Virus record (IMG/VR): IMGVR_UViG_3300032287_001211
Span: 1 to 32,254 of that record
Source: a virus
Length of the DNA: 32,254 bases
Strand: one strand, 5' to 3'
Position 1 is the stretch's first letter. The number at the start of each line of letters is the position of its first letter. Positions 14,928 through 21,868 of the stretch are shown here, one piece after another. Under the pieces are notes generated by a model. That model did no database searches, had not been told where the DNA came from, and saw nothing but the letters and a program-made list of their open reading frames with translations. The translations under genes and the position numbers were made by a program.

Positions 14928-14944
14928 CTTTAAAAATTAGAATT
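14926..14944 (+). promoter_or_regulatory. Conserved translation leader, copy 2
   Basis: AACTTTAAAAATTAGAATT precedes ATG at 14945. It differs from copies 1 and 3 by one missing T and by the last bases. Confidence 0.45.
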
Positions 14945-15388
14945 ATGAGCAAAGACCTTTATTTTGAATTTAAGGCGGAACAAGTGGCAACAATGTACGC
15001 GCCAACGTTCACAAAAAAAGAAGCAATTTTGACAGGTAAACGAATGGTCGACGACCTTTTGGAAAACGGCGAAGTTGACCCGTTACAAGTTTGGACGAAT
15101 ATTTGCAGACTTAAAGAAGTAATAAATTCAGCCGACGCAACGTTCAGGGACAAAATAGAAATTTTGGAAAAAACCGACAAAAACGGCGTTGAATTTAATT
15201 ATACTAACGGCGGTAATACGGTTAATTATTCAGACGACGAAATTTATAACCAATTAAAAGCCGATTTAGACGCTCGCGTTGAATTACTTAAATTAGCGCA
15301 AAAACAATCAATTATTGACGCATACGGGAACGACGTTCCAAAAGTGGGGACAACCCCAAGAAAATCGAGTATTACAGTAAAATTTTAA
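14945..15388 (+). CDS. Phage protein of unknown function next to SSB
   Basis: The 147-residue acidic protein is mostly helical in its first 85 residues ('KEAILTGKRMVDDLLENGEV', 'IFRLKEV'-like helices up to 'RDKIEILEK'), has a polar linker, a second helix ('DDEIYNQLKADLDARVELLK') and a basic tail 'TTPRKSSITVKF'. It precedes an SSB-like gene by 23 bases, a place where many phages encode a Gp157-like or other replication accessory protein. I recall similar proteins in flavobacterial phages, but know no function. Confidence 0.6.
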   Translation: MSKDLYFEFKAEQVATMYAPTFTKKEAILTGKRMVDDLLENGEVDPLQVWTNICRLKEVINSADATFRDKIEILEKTDKNGVEFNYTNGGNTVNYSDDEIYNQLKADLDARVELLKLAQKQSIIDAYGNDVPKVGTTPRKSSITVKF

Positions 15389-15411
15389 TAAACATTTAAA
15401 AAACAAAAATT

Positions 15412-16047
15412 ATGGCAATTACAGCAAAAAAAATTGAAGGATTTGAAAGAGAATTAATAGAAGCAGGGAATTACGTTGCGCGTTGTTACCGAATGGTAGA
15501 AATCGGAACATGTGACGAAGAATTTTTGGGAGTTAAAAAGCAAATGCACAAAGTTCGAATTGGCTGGGAACTACCAACAGAATTAAAAGTATTTAATCCA
15601 GAAAAAGGCGAACAACCATGCGTTATTGACAAAGAATATACTTTGAGTTTAGCCGACAAAGCAAATTTAAGAAAAGACTTACAAAGTTGGAGAGGTAAAG
15701 CATTTACGGAAGAAGAAGCCGAAGCGTTCGACATCACAAAACTTTTAGGGGTTCCATGTATGTTAAATATTATTCACGTTCAAGGTAAAAAAGACCCTAC
15801 AAAAACATATCAGGCAATCGGTAGCGTTTCACCAATGCCAAAAGGCTTGGTTTGCCCGCCACAGGTTAACGATACATTTGTTTTTGATTTTGAAAACTTT
15901 GACGAAGCAAAATTTTTAACGTTGCCCGACTTCTTAAAAGAACAAATCACAAAAACGCCTGAATATAAAGAAGCTATTTCGCAAACTATTGAAGCGTCCC
16001 CGTTTTTAGAAGAAGAAGAAATTTCAGACGAACAACATTTTATTTAA
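15412..16047 (+). CDS. Single-stranded DNA-binding-like protein
   Basis: The 211-residue product has a beta-rich body: 'GNYVARCYRMVEIGTCDEEF' (about 18-37), 'KQMHKVRIGWELPTEL', 'DKEYTLSLADKANLRKDLQS' and 'LGVPCMLNIIHV.GKKDPT' (about 113-131). This matches the layout of the phage SSB/DUF669-like proteins in which an OB-like fold carries 'F..L...W.GK.F'. It ends in an acidic tail (LEEEEISDEQHFI) with a C-terminal aromatic-hydrophobic pair, the usual partner-binding tail of SSBs. It lies just before the replication block. The call comes from pattern, tail and place. Confidence 0.65.
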   Translation: MAITAKKIEGFERELIEAGNYVARCYRMVEIGTCDEEFLGVKKQMHKVRIGWELPTELKVFNPEKGEQPCVIDKEYTLSLADKANLRKDLQSWRGKAFTEEEAEAFDITKLLGVPCMLNIIHVQGKKDPTKTYQAIGSVSPMPKGLVCPPQVNDTFVFDFENFDEAKFLTLPDFLKEQITKTPEYKEAISQTIEASPFLEEEEISDEQHFI

Positions 16048-16057
16048 AAAATAGTTT

Positions 16058-16065
16058 TATATTTG
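16058..16065 (+). promoter_or_regulatory. Promoter -7 element before the pseudoknot RNA
   Basis: TATATTTG matches TAnnTTTG exactly. No TTG is found 19 bases upstream, so the promoter is partial. Transcription would begin near 16070, a few bases ahead of the structured RNA at 16079-16165. Confidence 0.45.
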
Positions 16066-16078
16066 CGTTTGTAATTTA

Positions 16079-16165
16079 GTGAGATTTATTACAAAACTAA
16101 AAAAATATTATAAAAATCCGATACGGAATGCCAAATCTCACAATAGGCGGACTGTATCGGATTTT
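16079..16165 (+). ncRNA. Pseudoknotted RNA leader or small RNA
   Basis: GTGAGATTT (16079-16087) is perfectly complementary over 9 bp to AAATCTCAC (16133-16141). AAAATCCGATAC (16113-16124) is perfectly complementary over 12 bp to GTATCGGATTTT (16154-16165). The segments alternate in the order A-B-A'-B', so if both form, the fold is a pseudoknot. Inside stem B there is a 5+5 internal loop (ggaat / ggact) and a short GCC / GGC stem (16130-16132, 16146-16148). The 13-base apical loop begins with A'. Stem B is followed by TTTTACTTTTT and could serve as a terminator. The ATG of the initiator-like gene comes 12 bases after. I cannot assign a known RNA family. Confidence 0.7.
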
Positions 16166-16176
16166 ACTTTTTAATT

Positions 16177-16893
16177 ATGGCTACCGACAAAAAAGGATTT
16201 ATTTTATATTCCGATTTAATACATACAATTGAAAAAATGCCGTCAAACAAAGCGGGCGAATTATTTTTGCATATTTTAAAATATGTCAACGATCAAAACC
16301 CAGTTGCAAACGATATTTTAATTGACATAGCGTTTGAACCGATAAAACAATCGTTGAAACGTGATCTAATAAAATATGAAGACAAGCGCAAACAATGGAG
16401 CGAAGCGGGTAAAAAATCAGCAGAAGCAAGGGCGTTGGCTAAAAACAACGAAAGTCAACAAACGTTAACGGACGTTGAAAGTCGTTCAACGGTTTCAACT
16501 GTTAATGTTAGTGTTAATGTTAATGTTATTCAAAAAAGAATATTATCCGAAATTAAAATTTCGGAAGTCCCTATCGATTTACAATTGTATTTTAAAATTG
16601 CAAAAGATTTTCAAAATTTATTTATTAAAAATCTAAGTCAAAGAAACGCGCCAATAATTAACCAGCAAAAAGCAACTTTTAAAAATTACGTCGATCCGAT
16701 ACGTTTGGCAATTACAAATAACGAATGTACAATAAATGATTTTAGAGACGTTTGGCAATATTTAGACAGCCCGTTGGGTGAATTTTGGAAAACAAATATT
16801 TTGTCAACAGCAACGTTAAGAAAACAAATTCAAAAGTTAGTCATGTCCGCACGCGAAAATAAAAAACAACTAAAAAAAATTGATAAATTATGA
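16177..16893 (+). CDS. Replication protein, DUF6291-like (Lin1244-type N-terminus)
   Basis: The 238-residue protein begins 'KKGFILYSDLIHTIEKMPSN' with 'AGELFLHILKYVND' and 'IDIAFEPIKQSLKRDLIKYE' (to about residue 70), the DUF6291/Lin1244-like domain at the N-terminus of many phage replication initiators. A basic Lys/Ala linker, a Val/Asn-rich stretch (about 105-117, from repeated GTTAATGTT) and a helical C-terminal domain follow, with a basic tail. It is the first gene of the ATPase block and directly follows the structured RNA, so initiation at an origin in or near 16.05-16.2 kb is plausible. It overlaps the next gene by 4 bases (ATGA). Confidence 0.7.
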   Translation: MATDKKGFILYSDLIHTIEKMPSNKAGELFLHILKYVNDQNPVANDILIDIAFEPIKQSLKRDLIKYEDKRKQWSEAGKKSAEARALAKNNESQQTLTDVESRSTVSTVNVSVNVNVIQKRILSEIKISEVPIDLQLYFKIAKDFQNLFIKNLSQRNAPIINQQKATFKNYVDPIRLAITNNECTINDFRDVWQYLDSPLGEFWKTNILSTATLRKQIQKLVMSARENKKQLKKIDKL

Positions 16894-17393
16894 CAATAGA
16901 AAAGGCAATGCAACGAATTGTTTGGAGAGTATCAAACGGGAACCATACACCAAACCAAAACGACATAGAAGCGGTCACAATTGTTGCCGAATGGATTAAC
17001 CGACAAAAGACCCAAGAAATACAAAACAATCGATTATTTGCCAAAATGTATGTTTACTGTTTTATAAATGAAATACAATTTTACCAAGACATAAAATTTG
17101 CACAAAAAAAATTGCATGAAATTTTAAAAACGCCTTTGATTAATTTATATAATGATTTTAAAGATCGATTTAATTTAATTGAATTAAATAATTTAAAAAA
17201 TTCACTTGGTTTTAGTAATTTGCACCCGTTAATTATTTCGCAAGAAGAAAAAGACAAAGAAGCGCAAATAATAAAAGATAATTCAGAAGTTATACAAAAG
17301 TACGTTTTAGGTATTTGGACGTCTGAAAAGATAGAAAAGGGGTTAAATAGTCAAATTTCGGAAGCAATAAACCATTATAAAAACTTAAATTAA
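16890..17393 (+). CDS. Protein of unknown function in the replication operon
   Basis: The 167-residue protein is almost entirely helical and rich in Asn, Lys and Ile. Segments such as 'AMQRIVWRVSNGNH', 'AEWINRQKTQEIQNNRLFAK' and 'FAQKKLHEILKTPL' give little family signal. It is coupled to the DUF6291-like gene by an ATGA overlap and followed by the ATPase 7 bases on, so a helicase-loader or replisome-accessory role is a reasonable guess only. Confidence 0.55.
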   Translation: MTIEKAMQRIVWRVSNGNHTPNQNDIEAVTIVAEWINRQKTQEIQNNRLFAKMYVYCFINEIQFYQDIKFAQKKLHEILKTPLINLYNDFKDRFNLIELNNLKNSLGFSNLHPLIISQEEKDKEAQIIKDNSEVIQKYVLGIWTSEKIEKGLNSQISEAINHYKNLN

Positions 17394-17400
17394 TAAAATT

Positions 17401-18285
17401 ATGATCGAATTACCAAAAATTGAATTAAAACCAGAACCAAAAGAACAGGAATTTAATTTTAAAAATATTCACGATTTGCAGTTTGTCGACATTGACGAAG
17501 TATTGAAACCTCAACCCGTAGCAATTAGCATTGGTACAAGTCAATACAAAGGACAAAATTACCCAATACCTTTTGGAAGTTATGGGGATTTTTCCTGTAT
17601 CGTTGGAGCGTCGAAATCAAAGAAAACATTTTTAAAATCTTTAATAACGGCATGTTATATTGGCGGTAATTCTAACGTATTTTCAACAGAAATTAAAGGA
17701 CACAATGTTGGTAAAAAATGGATCATAGATATTGACACAGAACAAAGCCAATTCCATGCCCAAAGGGTTTTCCGCAGGGTTGCCGAAATGGTAGGGTCAA
17801 ACCCAATAAATTACAAACCGTTTGCGCTTCGCACATTGTCGGCAAATGAAAGGTTTAAATTTATAGAATGGATCTTTACCGAAAGCAAATATAAAGGCAA
17901 TATCGGTTTACTAATTATTGACGGGGTTGCCGATCTAGTTAACGACGTTAATAATTTAGAAGCGTCAAACGAAGTATCACAAAAACTATTGGAATGGAGC
18001 GGGAACGAAAATTGCCACATAATAACAGTTTTACACAGAAATTTCGGAAGCAATAAACCGACAGGTCATTTAGGGTCGGCGGTATTAAAAAAAGCGGAAA
18101 CCGTTGTATTTGTAGAAAAAGAAGACGACGCCGTTTTGGTTACTTCTGAATATAGCAGAAACCAACCGTTTGAAAATTTTGCATTTGAAGTTAATTCGGA
18201 CTGGTTACCATTTGTAAAAAACGAAGCGGTTTCAAAAAAACAAATAGAAAAAATATTTAATGATAAAACAAAACCTAACTTTTAA
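17401..18285 (+). CDS. RecA-fold ATPase, RepA/DnaB-like helicase
   Basis: The 294-residue protein has a RecA-like core. The P-loop at 69-76 reads GASKSKKT, where the usual Gly before the Lys-Thr is Lys. 'WIIDIDTEQS' (about 107-116) resembles the strand with the activating Glu, and 'IGLLIIDGVADLV' (168-180, Asp174) is the Walker B strand. 'HIITVLHRN' and 'HLGSAVLKKAETVVFVEK' (about 223-240) are the sensor and C-terminal strands typical of RepA-like replicative ATPases. It probably acts as replicative helicase or loader. No primase is seen, so priming may come from the host or from an unrecognised gene. Confidence 0.82.
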   Translation: MIELPKIELKPEPKEQEFNFKNIHDLQFVDIDEVLKPQPVAISIGTSQYKGQNYPIPFGSYGDFSCIVGASKSKKTFLKSLITACYIGGNSNVFSTEIKGHNVGKKWIIDIDTEQSQFHAQRVFRRVAEMVGSNPINYKPFALRTLSANERFKFIEWIFTESKYKGNIGLLIIDGVADLVNDVNNLEASNEVSQKLLEWSGNENCHIITVLHRNFGSNKPTGHLGSAVLKKAETVVFVEKEDDAVLVTSEYSRNQPFENFAFEVNSDWLPFVKNEAVSKKQIEKIFNDKTKPNF

Positions 18286-18297
18286 AAATTAATAATT
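18277..18297 (+). promoter_or_regulatory. Conserved translation leader, copy 3
   Basis: AACTTTTAAAAATTAATAAT plus T sits directly before ATG at 18298 and differs from copy 1 at only two of 21 positions. Confidence 0.5.
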
Positions 18298-18675
18298 ATG
18301 AAAACAAACAAAATTGACGCGCTAATTTATCAATTAACTTCAGGAAAAGCAACCAGCGACAGGGCAAAAATATTATTAGAAATTTCAAAGAAACCAATTA
18401 CAATTGAAAATCTTGTATTGCTAGGTTACAAAATACAAACAGCGTCCGCGCGTTGTTCTGAATTAGAAGAATTAGGAATGATTAAAAAAATGTACAATCC
18501 GACCAATTCTTTTTCATGGTTCCTATTTGTAGAAGATCCGCAGGAACGCGAAGAGTTACGAAATAGAATTGCAAACGATAAAAAAGCGAAATATTTTGCA
18601 AAAGGTTTTGAAATGGGTTATTTTAAATGGGACAACAACGGACAAATTATTGCAAACTTTGAATTAATTTTGTAA
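18298..18675 (+). CDS. Winged-helix-like protein
   Basis: The 125-residue protein reads as a winged-helix domain. Helices 'KIDALIYQLTSGKATSDRAK' and 'ILLEISKKPITIENLVLLGY' precede a recognition-type helix 'TASARCSELEELGMI' (about 44-58) and a hairpin 'NPTNSFSWFLFV'. The pattern 'SARCSELE.LG.I' is common in phage proteins that control replication or transcription and in MarR-like wings. It lies between the ATPase and NinB and shares a base with the NinB start (TAATG). Confidence 0.6.
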   Translation: MKTNKIDALIYQLTSGKATSDRAKILLEISKKPITIENLVLLGYKIQTASARCSELEELGMIKKMYNPTNSFSWFLFVEDPQEREELRNRIANDKKAKYFAKGFEMGYFKWDNNGQIIANFELIL

Positions 18676-19112
18676 TGCAAAAAATAACGATCAGGTCAAA
18701 TGTAAACGGGGGGAACCTAAAAAGAAACCGCAATTTAATTATTGACGCAATTAAAAGTTTTGAGGGTAACGACGTTTTAATAACCTTTGAAAAACCAAAG
18801 AAAAAAAGATCAAACCCGCAAAACGCTTTTTATCACGGCGTAATAATTCCAATTGTACAAAATTGTTTGCGCGAAGCAGGACACACAATGACAAATGAAA
18901 GCACGCACGACCTTATAAAATTAAAGTTTTTAAAAGAAGTAATTTTGACAAACGAAGAAACTGGCGAAATATTAGAACGGGTAAAGTCAACGACGGAATT
19001 GTCAACGTCTCAATTTATGGATTTCGTCGCAGAAATTCGACAATTTACAAACGATTATTTTGGCGTCGATATTCCAGAACCAAACGAAAATCTAACTTTA
19101 CAATTTGATTAA
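18675..19112 (+). CDS. ninB: NinB-like recombination protein
   Basis: The 145-residue protein has the NinB/YbcN pattern: a basic beta-rich start, then 'FEKPKKKRSNPQNAFYHGVI' (about 38-57) with the characteristic R-S-x-x-Q-N-x-x-Y, and later 'TELSTSQFMDFVAEIRQFT' and 'FGVDIPEP' at the C-terminus. In lambda, NinB (Orf) is a ssDNA-binding mediator of recombination that helps displace SSB. It is followed, with a one-base overlap, by a NinG homologue, as in lambda's nin region. Confidence 0.85.
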   Translation: MQKITIRSNVNGGNLKRNRNLIIDAIKSFEGNDVLITFEKPKKKRSNPQNAFYHGVIIPIVQNCLREAGHTMTNESTHDLIKLKFLKEVILTNEETGEILERVKSTTELSTSQFMDFVAEIRQFTNDYFGVDIPEPNENLTLQFD

Positions 19113-19663
19113 TGGAAAATAAAATAAAACCCCGCAGGTGCAAAATATGTAAAGAAGTTTTCACACCAGCCCGACAATTGCAAGGCGTTTGCGGTTATGA
19201 TTGTGCAAAGGCTTACGCAAATAAATTAAAAGAAAACAAAGCTAAACAAGAAAAAAAAGTTTTAAAGGAAAAATTAAAAACGCATAAAGACTATTTGCAA
19301 GAATTTCAAAAGGTTTTTAATACTTACATACGGGAGCGAGACAAAAACAAAGGTTGCGTTTCATGCGGTAAACCATTAAACCAAAAATTTGACGCGGGAC
19401 ATTATTACAGCGTCGGAAAATACCCAAATTTAAGATTTAACACTTACAATGTACATGGGCAATGCGTAGAATGTAACCAGCACCGACACGGAAATATAAA
19501 TGAATATTCGTTGAGGTTGGGCGAACGTATCGGAAACGATAATCTTTTAAAATTAAATGACAGTCGGAACACAGTTACAAAATTGTCAATTCCTGAAATA
19601 GAAGTATTAAAAATAAAATATAGGGAATTAACCAAAATAATTAAAAATGAACAAACAAATTAA
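19112..19663 (+). CDS. ninG: NinG/Rap-like recombination nuclease
   Basis: The 183-residue protein carries two zinc clusters. The first is Cys10, Cys13, Cys27 and Cys31 ('CKICKEVF', 'GVCGYDC'). The second is HNH-like: 'GCVSCGKPL' (Cys82, Cys85), 'FDAGHYYS' (His97) and 'GQCVECNQHRHGN' (Cys118, Cys121, His124). A Lys-rich helix joins them. NinG/Rap resolves branched recombination intermediates. Its pairing with NinB indicates a phage recombination module that may aid late, recombination-linked replication. Confidence 0.9.
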   Translation: MENKIKPRRCKICKEVFTPARQLQGVCGYDCAKAYANKLKENKAKQEKKVLKEKLKTHKDYLQEFQKVFNTYIRERDKNKGCVSCGKPLNQKFDAGHYYSVGKYPNLRFNTYNVHGQCVECNQHRHGNINEYSLRLGERIGNDNLLKLNDSRNTVTKLSIPEIEVLKIKYRELTKIIKNEQTN

Positions 19664-19868
19664 ATTGCGCGCGGGTTGTCGTTGGTATGGAACAATCCAA
19701 ATTCCAGAACAGGTACAAATAAAAAAAGATAAACACGGACGCGAATGTTATTTAATGGGAACCTTTAATCAAAACGGGGTTTGGTTTCATGAAATAAAAT
19801 ACATTGATAATAACGAAGTTTATGTAGGTCGTTATGATATATTAAACCCATTTTTTGAACGTAAATAA
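19647..19868 (+). CDS. Small protein of unknown function
   Basis: A 73-residue beta-rich protein ('KQIKLRAGCRWYGTIQIP', 'ECYLMGTFNQNGVWFHEI', 'VYVGRYDIL') that overlaps the end of NinG by 17 bases. Its alternating pattern of Trp, Tyr and Arg suggests an SH3-like or nucleic-acid-binding barrel; no family is recognised. It probably ends this operon, because a promoter match follows. Confidence 0.55.
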   Translation: MNKQIKLRAGCRWYGTIQIPEQVQIKKDKHGRECYLMGTFNQNGVWFHEIKYIDNNEVYVGRYDILNPFFERK

Positions 19869-19899
19869 AAAAATAGATAAAAATATTATTGTTTTATTA

Positions 19900-19927
19900 T
19901 TGTATTAAAAAAACATTTGTATATTTG
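19900..19927 (+). promoter_or_regulatory. Promoter of the second accessory cluster
   Basis: TTG (19900-19902), 17 bases, TATATTTG (19920-19927). The -7 element is exact and the spacing is within the accepted range, slightly shorter than the usual 19. It lies 29 bases before ATG at 19957. Confidence 0.6.
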
Positions 19928-19956
19928 TCAAAATTAATCACTTAAAAAAATAAAAA

Positions 19957-20328
19957 ATGAACAGTTTAAAAAAAATTAAAAAGTATGAAAATGCGTTGGA
20001 AGTTGCTTTATTGCGCATAGAAAATCACTCGCAAACAAATTTGACATTGTTACGAAAGGAATTAAAAATCAATAAAAATTTTACAACTTGTTTGTCAAAA
20101 CTTGGAATTATTAAAAACATAGGCAATAGGGGGACTTCAAAATATCTTGTTTTAAAAAAGTATTCACCTGAATTGGCATTGGAAGTTTTGAATTATGCAA
20201 ATGAAATGTCAAAAAACAAAAAACAAACAATTATCGAAAAGCATATAGGTATTATGGAAGTTGAACCAACAAAAGTTGAAAACAAAAAATCACTTTTACA
20301 AAGATTTTTCGATATATTTAATTTATAA
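19957..20328 (+). CDS. Protein of unknown function, perhaps winged-helix
   Basis: The 123-residue basic product opens with 'NSLKKIKKYENALEVALLRI' and continues with 'TLLRKELKINKNFTTCLSKL' and a hairpin 'GNRGTSKYLVLK' (about 58-69), an order compatible with a small winged-helix DNA-binding domain. The second half is a Lys/Glu linker and a C-terminal amphipathic helix 'SLLQRFFDIFNL'. It is the first gene behind the promoter at 19900-19927. Confidence 0.5.
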   Translation: MNSLKKIKKYENALEVALLRIENHSQTNLTLLRKELKINKNFTTCLSKLGIIKNIGNRGTSKYLVLKKYSPELALEVLNYANEMSKNKKQTIIEKHIGIMEVEPTKVENKKSLLQRFFDIFNL

Positions 20329-20330
20329 TA

Positions 20331-20549
20331 ATGGGTTTATTTAAAGAATTATTTTACAAATCCCGTAAGACGCAAAACGAATTGGCAACCGTGTTAAACT
20401 ACACGCCAGCTAATTTATCAATATTAAAAAGAAAACAACCGCCGTACTTTATCAAATTACAAAAGGCAATGGAAACTTTAAATATTAACAATTTAGAAGC
20501 AATCGAGGGCGATTTGTCAATCACAATAAAAAGAACATGCAAAGAATAG
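20331..20549 (+). CDS. Small HTH (Cro/XRE-like) protein
   Basis: The 72-residue protein has a helix-turn-helix in 'TQNELATVLNYTPANLSILK' (about 14-33), with 'LATVLNYTPANLS' in the place of the two core helices. It ends in a Lys/Arg-rich tail. It may be a transcription switch of this phage, but with no integrase or CI-like repressor nearby it does not by itself show lysogeny. It overlaps the next gene by 13 bases. Confidence 0.6.
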   Translation: MGLFKELFYKSRKTQNELATVLNYTPANLSILKRKQPPYFIKLQKAMETLNINNLEAIEGDLSITIKRTCKE

Positions 20550-20857
20550 AAAAATTAATCGACGCCGAAATACCTTTCGCAGTCATGAACTACAAAAAGA
20601 CGCCCGCAGGATTACCCCGAAACGCGTTTGAATTAATTGTATTAAACCCAGAAGACGGAGAAATGAATATTTTACCGCTGGATCCATTAGATATAAAAAT
20701 ATTAAAAAGTAGAAAATATCAAAGACAAATTACAATAAAAAACAAAGACGAAAACGGGCAAGTTTACGAGTTCATGGAATTTAAAAAAGTTTATGACGAC
20801 GCGGTGAAAGAATTTGAAAGATTAATGGACGAACACACAAAAGCACAACAAAACTAA
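20537..20857 (+). CDS. Protein of unknown function
   Basis: The 106-residue protein has a beta-rich first half ('IPFAVMNYKKTPAGLPRNAF', 'ELIVLNPEDGEMNILPLDPL') and a helical, acidic second half ('VYDDAVKEFERLMDEHTKAQ'). No family is recognised. The ATG lies inside the HTH gene; this start is kept because the first residues belong to a coherent beginning. Confidence 0.5.
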   Translation: MQRIEKLIDAEIPFAVMNYKKTPAGLPRNAFELIVLNPEDGEMNILPLDPLDIKILKSRKYQRQITIKNKDENGQVYEFMEFKKVYDDAVKEFERLMDEHTKAQQN

Positions 20858-20869
20858 AAAAATAAAATT

Positions 20870-20995
20870 ATGACAATAACATTTGAAAAAGATTACACAG
20901 GAATAATATTTGGATTTTCTTTTTACCCAAAACAAAAAGAATTAGTATTGGCGTTTTTATTTTGGGGCTTAGTAATTAATTTAAAAAACAAATAA
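20870..20995 (+). CDS. Small membrane protein, 41 residues
   Basis: The product consists of a short acidic head, a hydrophobic stretch (10-18, 'GIIFGFSFY'), a polar turn 'PKQKE', a second hydrophobic stretch (25-37, 'LVLAFLFWGLVI') and a basic end, like a small two-span or hairpin membrane protein. The A-rich leader before the ATG and the 4-base gap to the next small gene support it. Its function is unknown. Confidence 0.45.
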   Translation: MTITFEKDYTGIIFGFSFYPKQKELVLAFLFWGLVINLKNK

Positions 20996-20999
20996 GATT

Positions 21000-21095
21000 A
21001 TGACACCACAACAGGAAAACAAAATCGTTGCGTTTATGACTTTAATTTCAATTTTAGTTATTTTTACAGCATTAACAATTATAGCTATAAATTAA
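21000..21095 (+). CDS. Small membrane protein, 31 residues
   Basis: A polar head 'MTPQQENKI' is followed by one hydrophobic span (about 10-30, 'VAFMTLISILVIFTALTIIA'). Its stop shares a base with the next ATG (TAATG). It is one of several tiny membrane proteins in the early clusters. Its function is unknown. Confidence 0.45.
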   Translation: MTPQQENKIVAFMTLISILVIFTALTIIAIN

Positions 21096-21325
21096 TGAAA
21101 ACATCAATACAAATGTTAGTCGAAGCATTAGAAAAACAAATCGTACCAACACAAGAAGCAGACGAAAGCGACTTGGAACGAAACGGCGCTTTTCACATTG
21201 CAATTAATTTCGCACGTACTTTTGAACAACGCGAAAAAGATTTAATATTGTCGGCGTTTGATAGTAAATTTAAAGGGACCGCCCAGGAATTTTTCGACGC
21301 TTGTTTTAATTCTAAAAGTTTATAA
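21095..21325 (+). CDS. Small acidic protein of unknown function
   Basis: The 76-residue helical protein ('SIQMLVEALEKQIVPT', 'HIAINFARTFEQREKDLILS', 'GTAQEFFDACFNSK') is in a tight row of small genes. No family is recognised. The TAATG start couples it to the 31-residue membrane gene. Confidence 0.5.
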   Translation: MKTSIQMLVEALEKQIVPTQEADESDLERNGAFHIAINFARTFEQREKDLILSAFDSKFKGTAQEFFDACFNSKSL

Positions 21326-21326
21326 T

Positions 21327-21527
21327 ATGATACCGACACCAAAAGAAAAATCAAAAGATTTGTTAGATAAAATGACACTTGAAATTGGAAAATTTAATTC
21401 AAAACAATGCGCATTAATAGCAGTTGAAGAAATATTAAACACACTTTATTCCTTAAGATTTGGTAATGCACTTGACGACGAGTTGGAATATTGGGAAGAA
21501 GTCAAAGAAGAAATTGTAAAATCATGA
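21327..21527 (+). CDS. Small helical protein of unknown function
   Basis: I take ATG at 21327, one base after the previous stop codon, giving 66 residues. The longer frame reaching back to 21258 lies inside the preceding gene. The sequence is a single long helical unit, acidic at the end ('LEYWEEVKEEIVKS'). Confidence 0.5.
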   Translation: MIPTPKEKSKDLLDKMTLEIGKFNSKQCALIAVEEILNTLYSLRFGNALDDELEYWEEVKEEIVKS

Positions 21528-21706
21528 AATACAAAGAACCCGACCCAATAATCGAAACTATTTTTGAAACGCAAAAACGTTTAAAACGAAAGGCAAGCGT
21601 AATTCTAAAAGAAGTAAAAGAAACCGAAGCAATGAAATTAAAAAACGGTTATCATTGGGTAATGATCGACAGCAAAACAACCGTATTGAGAAAAACAAAA
21701 AAATAA
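21524..21706 (+). CDS. Small basic protein of unknown function
   Basis: ATG at 21524 overlaps the previous stop as ATGA; a longer open frame to 21491 is within the neighbour and less likely. The 60-residue product has a basic helix 'TQKRLKRKASVILKEVKETE' and a basic C-terminus ('TVLRKTKK'). It could bind nucleic acid; no family is recognised. Confidence 0.5.
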   Translation: MKYKEPDPIIETIFETQKRLKRKASVILKEVKETEAMKLKNGYHWVMIDSKTTVLRKTKK

Positions 21707-21837
21707 TGAAATACACAAAACAACAAGCCGAAAGGTTGAAAACTAAGGGTTTAAATTCTTACCACAAATCTTTTAGAATATTACCCGACGTTAAAATTGT
21801 AGACGGTTTTTATATCGTTCCGTCAAAAATGAATTAA
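21706..21837 (+). CDS. Small basic protein of unknown function, 43 residues
   Basis: ATG at 21706 shares a base with the previous TAA. The product ('YTKQQAERLKTKGLNSYHKS' and 'VKIVDGFYIVPSKMN') is short and basic. Its stop lies inside a promoter-like element, which marks the end of the accessory cluster. Confidence 0.45.
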   Translation: MKYTKQQAERLKTKGLNSYHKSFRILPDVKIVDGFYIVPSKMN

Positions 21838-21842
21838 CTTTG
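21835..21842 (+). promoter_or_regulatory. Promoter candidate before the packaging genes
   Basis: TAACTTTG fits TAnnTTTG and lies 27 bases before the small terminase start, at the junction of early and late genes. No TTG is present at the expected -33 position, so it may need an activator or be a chance match. Confidence 0.4.
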
Positions 21843-21868
21843 TATTTTACAGTGAAAAAACAAACACA

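Noticed and set aside
16500-16532. Repeated GTTAATGTT units as iterons
   Set aside because: The short tandem run codes for a Val/Asn linker in the DUF6291-like protein. With so few short units I do not call it an origin, though the overlap with a replication gene is worth remembering.
20331-20549. Small HTH gene as evidence of lysogeny
   Set aside because: One Cro-sized HTH protein without integrase, CI-like repressor or divergent promoter pair does not support a temperate lifestyle.
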